Shown: positions 33,068-41,716 of the stretch, in pieces
Layout of the letters: every line of letters starts with the position of its first letter
How positions within the stretch are numbered: position 1 is the stretch's first letter
NCBI GenBank assembly: GCA_033398695.1
Contig: CM065815.1
Span: 101,708,501-101,772,500 of the forward strand
Source of the DNA: Orobanche coerulescens
Lineage: Eukaryota > Streptophyta > Magnoliopsida > Lamiales > Orobanchaceae
DNA: 64,000 nucleotides
Direction: 5' to 3'
The notes under the pieces: generated by a model
The model's database searches: none
What the model was told of the DNA's origin: nothing
What the model saw: the letters and a program-made list of their open reading frames with translations, nothing else
Position numbers and translations under genes: made by a program

Positions 33068-33384
33068 TCCCTATTGCCGTATGGAATGTTCGTGGACTTA
33101 ACCGGACTGATCACCAAATCTCGGTTCGGGAGGTAATTAGCTCGTTTAATCTTTGTTGTATTGCCCTAATAGAGACATGAGTCTCGATTGGTAACTTTGG
33201 GCTTGTTTCTTCATTTATTTCTGGCTCTTGGAAGTGGTTTTCTGATTACGGTAGTGGACCTGGGAAGAGGATCTGGATTGGGTGGGATCCTGGTTCGGTG
33301 ACTGTGGATATTATTGCTATTGAGTCGCAGTTTATTCATTGTCGTATTACTCTGTTGCTCGACTCGTCCTATCTTCTGGTTACC
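33064..33384 (+). pseudogene. LINE-c ORF2 start: endonuclease, part 1
   Basis: Starts MIPIAVWNVRGLNRTDHQIS, the classic beginning of the APE-like endonuclease of plant LINEs, then CCIALIET. A TGA stop follows (33178-33180, probably from an arginine codon CGA), then the frame continues to SYLLVT, where NA-D is inserted. It resumes at 37361. Confidence 0.82.
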
Positions 33385-34429
33385 TGATACGAAATATCCC
33401 GGAAAGGTGGATACGTATCGTTCGGAGTGTGTGTAAGTGTATGATAGCGGAAGGCTTTTTACGAGCATGGTGTTTTTGGATGTATTTTATGGGAATAATA
33501 TCGGAAATAACAATGAAAATTCGAACAAGAACAAGGGTTTATCGAATTAGACCTATAATTCGATAAGATGATTTCTTCTCAAGACCTATTGAGAATCGAT
33601 CGGATTATTACTCGAAAACGCGTCGAATAAAAATCAAGTTTCAGTAAAAATCATTTACCAAGGATAGAAATACAAAGTGTATTCTTTAACAACAACATTC
33701 AAATTTATTATCTTCATAATACAAGACTTATCAAAGCCTATTTATAGGAAAAAAACTAAGTCTACCTATAACAATAAAAAAAACAATTCAAAGATTATAA
33801 AATCTTTGAATAATCAAAACCAATCAACATAAAATAACAAAAGGGAACACAAATCAAATAATAGGGAGACACAATCCCTCAAATAAGTAAAGAAAGAAAA
33901 AGAGGACAAAAAATACACAAACGTGTATAAAATAAGGGGGCTACCGGCAGGGACTCGACCGTGTCCCGAGACACGGCCGCGGCGCGGTCGACAGGCGCCG
34001 GCAGGGACTCGACCGTGTTCGCTTGACACGGGCGCGGCGTGACAAGGACGTTCGGCAGTGACTCGACCGTGTCCTGGAACACGGTCGGGCGTCTGGGCAG
34101 TCAGTTTGGCTTATCCGGAAGAGTTCGACTCGGCCGTGTCTTGGGACACGGTCGACTCCTGTGGGCAGTCGGTTTGGCTTATCCGGTACATCTCGGCACG
34201 GGCCGTGTCGGACGACACGGCCGAGTTCGGTCGGCAGTGCTCGGCATTTTCCGGCAGGTGGTGACATTTTTCGGCAGGTTGGACATTTTCCGGCAGGTTG
34301 TGACATTTTCCGACAGATTGTGTTCGTTTTCTCGCCTAAAAATGTCGCCGTACGTGCATGACGCATTGTAAGGCCATTTACGATGATCTTTGCTTCGTTT
34401 TTTTATTCGGACTACTCAATTTTGTATCA
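33385..34429 (-). repeat. 3' LTR of NA-D
   Basis: 1045 bp. On the minus strand it starts TGATACAAAATTGAG after AAAGGGGGAGGGA. The U5 stem pair is perfect at 33541-33568. It contains the GC-rich palindromic repeats (33945-34330) and short CATTTTCCGGCAGGT-type repeats (34245-34325). Confidence 0.9.
33945..34330. repeat. GC-rich palindromic repeats in NA-D 3' LTR
   Basis: Units of about 54-60 bp with the core GACTCGACCGTGTC and its complement, followed by GCCGGCAGG or TCGGCAGT spacers. One unit fewer than in the 5' LTR, showing that the array changes length between copies. Confidence 0.8.
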
Positions 34430-35738
34430 TTCCCTCCCCCTTTAAAGGGAATTGTCCTCAATTCCGAACTCCCGTTGTTTCCAGATGAAATAGCTAAAAC
34501 CTCTACGTACTTGATTTCGAAAATATCCGCAGTGCGTATGTGGCCCAAAATCTTGAGACGGTAGGTAATAGGAGATCTCAGGGAATCACCAAACAAATAA
34601 CTATCATTATTAATGAAATAATAATAATTATTCTGCGAGGTAATACCGATATCACGATATGAATCATCATATAACCGGACATCTGAAATGGGAAGCACGA
34701 CAGTAATAATAGGTCGCTCTTCATCGGATGCCACTTCAAGCCCTGGGAAAAACGCTTCGTCGTCGATTCTCATGTCAAAATCTTAAGGCTCAAGATATAG
34801 ATGTTCCGGAATCATAACATCTTCTTGCTCCGTATCAAGAACTGAAAACACCTCATTCAAGTCTACATCATTAATTGGACGAAAATCTTCAAAACAACTT
34901 TCATCGAGATATGGATCGTCGTCGGGCACAACATCAAAAATGGGAAGTATTAATGATTTCACGTCGGGTGCACCATCAAAAATGGGAAACACAGAATCAA
35001 TTATGGGTTCCTCTTCGTCAACTGGTTTGGTATCAGATACTGGTGGCCCTTCATAATCCGGCCCGATTTCCATGACACTAAAAAGTTCCTCACCATTAAC
35101 ATAAGTTGGTCCATCTTGGTCAAATTGGCCAACGCAACCAATTGGTCCATGCTCAAAATAGCAAGATCCAGGTTCGTCAATTAGGAAAACACGACTCAAC
35201 TCATCTTCTTCATTGTATGGCGCCATCGAAACCTCTGTCTCGTTTACTTCATTGAAAATGGTGGTAGGGACATCGTGTTCATCGAAAAACAGCTTTGCTG
35301 GAAATTCTTCGAGGGGGAAAAACCTTAGATCGATGTTTGGCGGCGGGGCGTCGAAGGACTGGTGGTGGTATGATTTGAACCTTCGATTGAAATGTTTCAT
35401 GAATTTTTGCCAATCTCTGATTTTTGGCTTACGTTGTTGTGAACGGATTTTTGATTTTGCCACCAGACGGCGGCGCGCTACGCATGAGGCGCCTGTCACC
35501 AATAAACGCGGTGGTTGATCGGGGTAGCCTTGAAGTTCGAGTGTTTCTCACAAGCATGGAGCCAATCTATGCACGCATCTGGATTACTATATCCATGAAA
35601 CTCCGGTATGCGGCGGAATTTAGCCAAGAAATCAATATCATTGGCGTCCTCTCTGCGTCTTGCTTGCATACGTTGCTCCGGTAAGCCTTTTAGTACGTCA
35701 TGGAGTTTCATCAAGAAATCTAGATCGTAGAAATCCAT
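34430..35738 (-). pseudogene. NA-D gag-like protein
   Basis: Start at 35738: MDFYDLDFLMKLHDVLKGLPEQRMQ (amino end shared with CRM-K Gag), then IPEFHGYSNPDACIDWLHAC, QQRKPKIRDWQKFMKHF, EEDELSRVFLIDEP and HGPIGCVGQFDQDG as in B1. It is followed by a long acidic tail (DEEEPIIDSVFPIFDG, DDDPYLDESCFEDFRPINDV). One frameshift near 35500 and a stop at 34783 divide it; a last frame (34773-34378) carries SELRTIPFKGGGND at the polypurine tract. No knuckle or enzyme domain. D lacks a clear copy of the distal B/J region. Confidence 0.75.
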
Positions 35739-35785
35739 AACAAGAGTCAAGAGATAGTTCTTCACAAGAAATCGTTGATAAAATC

Positions 35786-35821
35786 GCCCAAGGAGATGAC
35801 CTTGGGCTCCGATACCACTTA
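35786..35821 (-). other. Primer-binding site and leader hairpin of NA-D
   Basis: Minus strand: TAAGTGGTATCGGAGCCC (35821-35804), overlapping a perfect stem GCCCAAGG / CCTTGGGC with loop TCATCT (35786-35807), the same as in B1 and J. Confidence 0.8.
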
Positions 35822-36112
35822 TGATACGAAATATCCCGGAAAGGTGGATACGTATCGTTCGGAGTGTGTGTAAGTGTATGATAGCGGAAGGCTTTTTACG
35901 ACTATGGTGTTTTTGGATGTATTTTATGGGAATAATATCGGAAATAACAATGAAAATTCGAACAAGAACAAGGGTTTATCGAATTAGACCTATAATTCGA
36001 TAAGATGATTTCTTCTCAAGACCTATTGAGAATCGATCGGATTAATACTCAAAAACACGTCCAATAAAAATCAAGTTTCGGTAAAAATCATTTACCAAGG
36101 ATAGAAATACAA

Positions 36113-36557
36113 CGTGGCTTACCGTATTCTTCTTGCTAGGAGGTGGAGAGGTAAGCACGTGGTCAACGTGGCTTACCGTATTCTTCTTGCTGCGTTGGTC
36201 TATTTGATTTGGCAGGAGAGGAACGAGAGGAGGTTTGGCCAGAGCCGTCGAGATCCTCACTCGGTTACTTTCCAGGGGATAGGTCTTGTTCGTGATATTA
36301 TCTCTTCTAGATGGCCCGCTCGTTCTCTATCTACTGTGGCTCTTCGTCGTATTTGGAGGATAGCTTGGTAGTTCCTCTTTTGTTTGTATCTTTCTAGGCT
36401 TTGTAGCTTTGGTAGCCATTTGTTCGTAGGCTTTGTTTCCTACTTTTGCTCTTTACGTTGTTTGGTGCACCATTCTATATGGTTGTCGGGTATTGGCCAG
36501 CCTTTCTTGGCCACTCTTATTTTATTTATGCAATTGACTTTTCCCAAAAAAAAAAAA
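36113..36557 (+). mobile_element. LINE-d, 5'-truncated LINE in the NA-D 5' LTR
   Basis: A 433-bp LINE 3' end plus 12 A residues (36546-36557). The target duplication GGATAGAAATACAA is at 36099-36112 and 36558-36571, extended by A residues. It encodes the end of ORF2 (ALVYLIWQERNERRFGQ ... DIISSRWPARSLSTVALRR, stop at 36371). At its 5' end a 27-bp sequence (starting AACGTGGCTTACCG) occurs twice, at 36111 and 36165. The 3' tail is the same as LINE-e. Confidence 0.9.
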
Positions 36558-36839
36558 GGATAGAAATACAAAGTGTATTCTTTCACAATAACATTCAAAT
36601 TCATTATCTTCATATTACAAGACTTATCAAAGCCTATTTATAGGAAAAAACTAAGTCTACCTATAACAATAAAAAAAAAAAATTCAAAGATTATAAAATC
36701 TTTGAATAATCAAAACAAATCAACATAAAATAACAAAAGGGAACACAAATCAAATAATAGGGAGACACAATCCCTCAAATCAGTAAAGAAAGAAAAAGAG
36801 GACAAAAAATACACAAAAGTGTATAAAATAAAGGGGCTG

Positions 36840-37250
36840 CCGGCAGGGACTCGACCGTGTCTCGAGACACGGCCGCGGCGCGGTCGACAGGCGCCGGCAG
36901 GGACTCGACCGTGTCCCAAGACACGGCCGCGGCGCGGTCGACAGGCGCCGGCAGGGACTCGACCGTGTCCGCTTGACACAGGCACGGCGTGACAAGGACG
37001 TTCGGCAGTGACTCGACCGTGTCCTGGAACACGGTCGGGCATCTGGGCAGTCAGTTTGGCTTATCCGGAAGAGTTCAACTCGGCCGTGTCTTGGGACACG
37101 GTCGAGTCCTGTGGGCAGTCGGTTTGGCTTATCCGGTACATCTCGGCACGGGCCGTGTCGGATGACACGACCGAGTTCGGTCGGCAGTGCTCGGCATTTT
37201 CCGGCAGGTTGGACATTTTCCGGCAGGTTGTGACATTTTCTGGCAGATTG
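36840..37250. repeat. GC-rich palindromic repeats in NA-D 5' LTR
   Basis: Same module as 33945-34330, with two near-identical 54-bp units (36843 and 36897) where the 3' LTR has one. Confidence 0.8.
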
Positions 37251-37365
37251 TGTTCGTTTTCTTGCCTAAAAATGTCGCCATACGTGCATGACGCATTGTA
37301 AGGCCATTTACGTCGATCTTTGCTTCGTTTTATTTATTCAGACTACTCAATTCCGTATCATTACC

Positions 37366-38011
37366 TTTGCCTATGGTTGTAATGAACTTATTGAGAGGCG
37401 GCTGTTGTGGCAGTACCTCACTGATTTCTCGGTTTTACATGCTGCTGAGTCTTGGGTCATTATGGGTCATTTCAATGCTATTTTGGACTCTAGTGAGATT
37501 TTGGGAGGGGAAGTCCCTCATTCGGACGATGAGCCGCGGTGGAGTTCAGAGAGCTTTGCAGGCGTGCGGATTTTGATACCCTTCCGATGGTAGGCTCTTG
37601 GTTCTCCTGGCATAACAAGAGCCCGGCTCCTAGATCTTTATGGAAACGTCTTGATAGGGTGTTGGGTAACCCGCAGTGGTTTATTGAGCATGCTGATCAT
37701 TCTTACTCTTGTGATCTGCCGCGGACCTCTGATCATAGCCCCTTTATTCTAGGTCTTGATCGTTTGCCTCGCTGTAGAGGTAAAATGTTCAGATTTGATA
37801 ATTTCCTGGCTGACTCTGAGGATTTCCTCCCGGTAGTTTGGGACATTTGGCGTCATCATATTGTGGGGGGCCCGCTTTATGCGATTTGTTGTAAGTTGGA
37901 CGCCCTTAAGCCCGTTTTTCGCGCGATGAGGAAGAGGAAAGGGGATTTGGCCTTGAATGTTGCAGTTGCTACTTCATTCCTCTCTTCTTCTCAGAGTATC
38001 CTCAGGGACCA
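37366..38011 (+). pseudogene. LINE-c ORF2: endonuclease, part 2
   Basis: Continues the endonuclease after NA-D: FAYGCNELIERRLLWQYL, WVIMGHFNAILDSSE (the GDFN motif, here GHFN). After a frameshift near 37540 it reads FDTLPMVGSWFSWHNK, SLWKRLDRVLGNPQW and LPRTSDHSPFILGL (the SDHxP motif). It ends at 38011, where CRM-E begins; the last five bases GACCA would be its target duplication, unpaired in this window. Confidence 0.85.
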
Positions 38012-38943
38012 TGATACGATATCAAATATTCCAACCGAAGAAGCTTCAATAAAAATCGACATCAACGACGATACAAATTCGCATGACCATGCATCATCAT
38101 ACTTGGGAGAAAAGAACACGCGGATTCGAGTTACGTTATTAATCGGAACCGGAGTAACGTAAAACATGACGACGAAATCGGTCCAAAAGCATGGAAATTT
38201 CGGCGATATCATGCTTGAAAGGGACTCATGATTTGTCTTCATATCTTACCAAAATATTGAAGATCTCCTCCTCCCCCACAAAATCGGCCAAAAACATGAT
38301 CCTTGACAAAGACTTTCATCAAACCTTTTCTTCATGTCAAAGTCACCCTAATAAGTCCAAGATGCTTGATATCATATCTTGTCCAAAATCTTCATGATCC
38401 CCTCCCCACGCCCTTGAATGATTCGGCCGATCCTTGCTAAGAAGTTTCATTTTCTTGTTTTGTTGTATTTCCTTATGGTTGTAAACTACTATATATAGTA
38501 GTACATGTTGTATTTGTAAGCATCTAGAAATTTATAAAACATCGTATTTCTATTGAAATATACGTTGAACGAGTTCAACAAAACCTTGGTTATTATTTCG
38601 ACGCATCTCGAATTATAACTTGATCAATTCTCAATAGGTCTTGAGGAGAGATTATTTTTATCGAGTTATAGGTCTAATTCGATAAAATACATTCAAATCC
38701 ATACACTATCCTACCTCACGGCCGAAACCATCTAAAATTCGGCCACCACCTTTTATTTTGCTGTATCGACAAGTTCTTCTTTGTTGAATTCTTTGTATCG
38801 AGCGAGCCTTCTTTGTTCGGAAGTCTTTGTCGATGAGGTGTCTTTGTTCGGGCTCTTTATGTGATTTGATTCATTTCGGCTGAGTGTTGTTCGCTACCGT
38901 ACGTGAAAGAGTCTTCTGCTGTACCGAGAGAGAATTCGTATCA
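38012..38943 (+). repeat. 5' LTR of CRM-E
   Basis: 932 bp, TGATACGATATC...GAATTCGTATCA. TATA palindrome ACTACTATATATAGTAGT at 38485-38502. U5 hairpins near 38629-38687. The primer site TAAGTGATATCAGAGCC follows (38944-38960), closer to the iMet complement than in F except for GATATC in place of GGTATC. Confidence 0.92.
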
Positions 38944-38994
38944 TAAGTGATATCAGAGCCATTTGTCTCACGGTTCTCGACGTTACTCAAGAAG

Positions 38995-40676
38995 ATGGCA
39001 TTCACCGATGAAGAAGTAGCACAACTACGTGACGTTCTTCGCGGCTTACCGGAGCCCCGAATCCATGCACGACGAGGATACGACACCATGCATGCACCAC
39101 GACATGCGGATGAATACAAGACAAGCGAACTTCCGGAGTTCGTAGGCGGCACCGATCCCGAGGCTTATTTGGAGTGGGAAAGGAAAATTGAACGAATGTT
39201 TGAGTTCAAGGATCTCGATGACGAGGTACGATGCAAGTACGCAATTCTCAAACTTGGAAAGGGAGCTTCCCTTTGGTTTGAACGAATGAAGACACAACGA
39301 GTTCGTGCCGGTAAGGAAAAGATACGTTCGTGGAATTCTCTAAAAAAGAAACTACGAAAGAGATATGTCCCGGCTACACACAAGTTGAGTTTGTATCAAA
39401 AAATTTCTGACCTCACGCAAGGAAAACTAAGTGTAGAGGAGTACATCGAGGAGTTTGAAAACTTATCCTTGATGGGAGAACTTGAAGAGAGTGAAGAACT
39501 ACGAATGTCCCGTTTCCTACGAGGTTTGAATAAAAACATTGCTAATTCCGTGGAACTCTACCCCTATTCCGACTTTGATACTTTATGCGGACTTTGCATA
39601 AAGTTGGAAACTCAAAACAAGACAAAATTTTCTAAACCCGAATTCCCACCTAAATTCGGAAATACCAACTTTGGCACGAGTTCTAGCTCGTTTCCAAAAA
39701 CTGTCACAACAAGTCCACCCGTTACTACCATTCCAAAAACTCCTATCACACCAAAAGAAACAAGCCTATCTAAAGTTCGATGTTTCAAATGTCAAGGATT
39801 TGGACACTATCAAAGTGCTTGTCCAAATTGGAGAATAGTGACGTTACGAGAAGCCATAGCCGTCCGAGAGGAATTACTAGCCGAAGAAGAAAGAATTGGA
39901 GACGTCTTTAACTTGGAAGCCGACGAAGAAGAAGAAGATTGCGAGTCATACGATGCCCCGAACTATGACACGAACCTCGTCCTTCGCATGTTACAAACGA
40001 AGGCGGCCCCGAGTGACATAGAACAATGAGATCAAATCTTTCACACGAAGTGTCGTGTCGGAGATAAATGGTGTAACTTGATCATTGACGGTGGAAGTTG
40101 TACAAACGTGGCATCAAGCGAGATGATCTCGAAGCTCGGACTAATCACTACGGCTCCTCCAAAGCCGTATGCACTCCATTGGCTCGATGATGGAAATAAG
40201 GTGAAAGTATCAAGACAAGTGAAGGTCGGACTCACCATGGGTTCGTATGGTGATGATATTACATGCGATGTACTACCGATGGAGGCATGTCACGTGTTGT
40301 TGGGGAGACCTTGGTTATTTGATCGGGACGTACTACATCGAGGGAGGAGCAACGAGTATGAGTTACGTGACAAAGGTAAAAAAATTGTTCTTAAACATAT
40401 GTCACCTCAAGCTATCCGAACAATGAGTTCAAAAAAAGTCGAAGGACCGAAGCTCACGATGCTTGCAAACGAAAAAGAAGTCGAACACGCCATTGACGAT
40501 GGCGAACGTGTTTATTTGATAATGATCAAAGAAATCCGAAACCTTGCTACCAAATCACACCACGAAGAAGAGATAGATACACTATTACACGAGTTCGCGG
40601 ATGTATTTCCCGAAGACTTGCCGGTGGGATTACCACCTATCCGCGGAATCGAACACCAAATTGATCTTGTACCAGG
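38995..40676 (+). pseudogene. gag: CRM-E gag-protease (one nonsense codon)
   Basis: MAFTDEEVAQLRDVLRGLP, capsid core, knuckle CFKCQGFGHYQSAC (about 39781-39822), then a TGA at 40027-40029 where F has CGA. The same frame then stays open through protease (IIDGGSCTNVAS, 40078-40115) to the CRM-F insertion at 40676. The change CGA to TGA is what deamination of a methylated CpG produces. Apart from this codon the protein is collinear with that of F. Confidence 0.9.
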
Positions 40677-41310
40677 TGATACGATATCTAATATTCCAAT
40701 CAAAGAAGCTCCAATAAAAATCGACATCCACGACGATACAAATTCGCATGGTCATGCATCATTATACTTGGGAGAAAAGAACACGCGGATTGGAGTTACG
40801 TTGTTAATCGGAACCGGAGTAACGTAAAACTCGACGAAGGAATCGGTCCGAAAGCATGAAAATTCGGCCACATCATGCTTGAAAGGGACCCTTACTTGAC
40901 TTCATATCTTTGGCAAGATAATGAAGATATTTCTCCTTCCCCACCTTACTACAAATCGGCCAAAATCATAAATAATTGATGAAGACTTTCATCAAATATT
41001 TCCTTCATGTCTTAATCCTTCATGTCATAGTCACCATAATAATTCCAAAAGGTTTGATATCATATCTTCACAAAATCCTCCTAATCACTCCTTGATGAAT
41101 TCGGCCGATTTGAACACATTGTAAAATTTGATGAAGACTTTCATCAAATGTCATAGTCCTTCATGTCATAGTCACCATAATAATTCCAAAAGGCTTGATA
41201 TCATATCTTCACAAAATCCTCATGATCCCTCCTTGATGAATTCGGCCGATTTGAAGATTGCTAGGAAGTTTCATTTTTTTTGTTTTGTTGTATTTTTCTT
41301 ATGGTTGGAA

Positions 41311-41328
41311 ACTACTATATATAGTAGT
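41311..41328 (+). promoter_or_regulatory. Palindromic TATA box of CRM-F LTR
   Basis: ACTACTATATATAGTAGT, a perfect 18-bp palindrome centred on TATATATA. The same 18 bp occurs in B1 (9212), E (38485), G (47996) and other LTRs of this group. Transcription is expected to start about 30 bp downstream. Confidence 0.75.
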
Positions 41329-41360
41329 ACTTGTTGTATTTGTAAAGCATCTTGAATATT

Positions 41361-41366
41361 AATAAA
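41361..41366 (+). terminator. Candidate polyadenylation signal AATAAA in the R region of CRM-F LTR
   Basis: AATAAA 33 bp after the TATA palindrome and about 25 bp before the GTTGAAC-GA-GTTCAAC hairpin. It is repeated in the 3' LTR, where it would act. Confidence 0.5.
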
Positions 41367-41388
41367 CCTTGTATTTCTTTGAAATATA

Positions 41389-41512
41389 CGTTGAACGAGT
41401 TCAACAAAACTTTAGTTATTGTTTCGACGCGTCTCGAGATTTTAACTTGATCAATTCTCAATAGGTCTTGAGAAGAGATTACCTTTATCGAGTTATAGGT
41501 CTAATTCGGTAA
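41389..41512 (+). promoter_or_regulatory. Conserved R/U5 hairpin block of CRM-F
   Basis: Consecutive potential stem-loops: GTTGAAC/GTTCAAC (41389-41404); CTCAA/TTGAG with loop TAGGTC (41457-41472); and an 11-bp stem TTATCGAGTTA / TAATTCGGTAA with the same loop TAGGTC (41485-41512, two G-U pairs). The block is present in all full LTRs of this window. A role in RNA packaging, dimerisation or reverse transcription is an inference. Confidence 0.65.
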
Positions 41513-41665
41513 AACACATCAAAATCCGTATACCATACTACTTCACGGCCGAAATCCACTCAAATTCGGTCACCCCTTGTAATTTTCGAGTGATACTTTG
41601 ATACTTGTCAAGACGTAATAATCTTCCGTTGTATTTTATACGCATTACGAACGTAATTCGTATCA

Positions 41666-41691
41666 TAAGTGGTATCGGAGACATTTGTCTC
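41666..41691 (+). other. Primer-binding site and leader hairpin of CRM-F
   Basis: TAAG then TGGTATCGGAGAC (iMet type with two changes). The end overlaps a short hairpin GAGACA / TGTCTC (41678-41691), which replaces the GCCCAAGG stem seen in the pol-less elements. Confidence 0.78.
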
Positions 41692-41716
41692 ACGGTTCTC
41701 GACATTACTCAAGAAG

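Larger units (their letters stand above)
33385..37360 (-). mobile_element. NA-D, pol-less gag-like element (minus strand)
   Basis: 3976 bp, bounded by TTACC (33380-33384, 37361-37365). LTRs are 33385-34429 and 35822-37360, the latter lengthened by LINE-d. The 1392-bp internal region encodes a gag-like acidic protein related to that of B1/B2 and ends LRTIPFKGGGND at the polypurine tract. No protease or pol is present. The LTR subfamily is that of CRM-K, not of CRM-F, so related gag-like cargo travels with different LTRs. Confidence 0.9.
35822..37360 (-). repeat. 5' LTR of NA-D, enlarged by LINE-d
   Basis: 1539 bp, about 1080 bp without LINE-d and its duplication. On the minus strand it starts TGATACGGAATTGAG at 37360 and ends TTCGTATCA at 35822. 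It carries one more palindromic repeat unit than the 3' LTR. A perfect 18-bp palindrome CCGTGTCTCGAGACACGG is at 36855-36872. Confidence 0.9.
25316..38011 (+). mobile_element. LINE-c, plus-strand LINE carrying three retrotransposon insertions
   Basis: A LINE distinct from LINE-a/b. Visible segments are 25316-25904 (ORF1 amino part), 31889-33384 (ORF1 remainder and start of ORF2) and 37361-38011 (ORF2 endonuclease). They are separated by CRM-C (duplication AGACT) and NA-D (duplication TTACC), and CRM-E begins at 38012. Joining the flanks keeps the reading order, which confirms one original element. The 5' end is hidden by CRM-K and the 3' end lies beyond the window. Confidence 0.88.
40677..41665 (+). 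repeat. 5' LTR of CRM-F
   Basis: TGATACGATATC...ACGTAATTCGTATCA. U3 holds two copies of a repeat with the hairpin TTGATGAAGACTTTCATCAA (about 40977 and 41130), each followed by CTTCATGTC and CCATAATAATTCCAAAAGG sequences. The open frame at its start is described under the CDS. Confidence 0.95.

Noticed and set aside
32416..33117. 233-codon minus-strand frame over LINE-c ORF1.
   Set aside because: Antisense of the DUF4283/CCHC protein; no family pattern of its own.
40078..40827. Fusion of CRM-E protease to the start of the CRM-F LTR as a new protein.
   Set aside because: It is read-through of E pol into the inserted F LTR up to the tail stop codon; a consequence of nesting, with no sign of selection.
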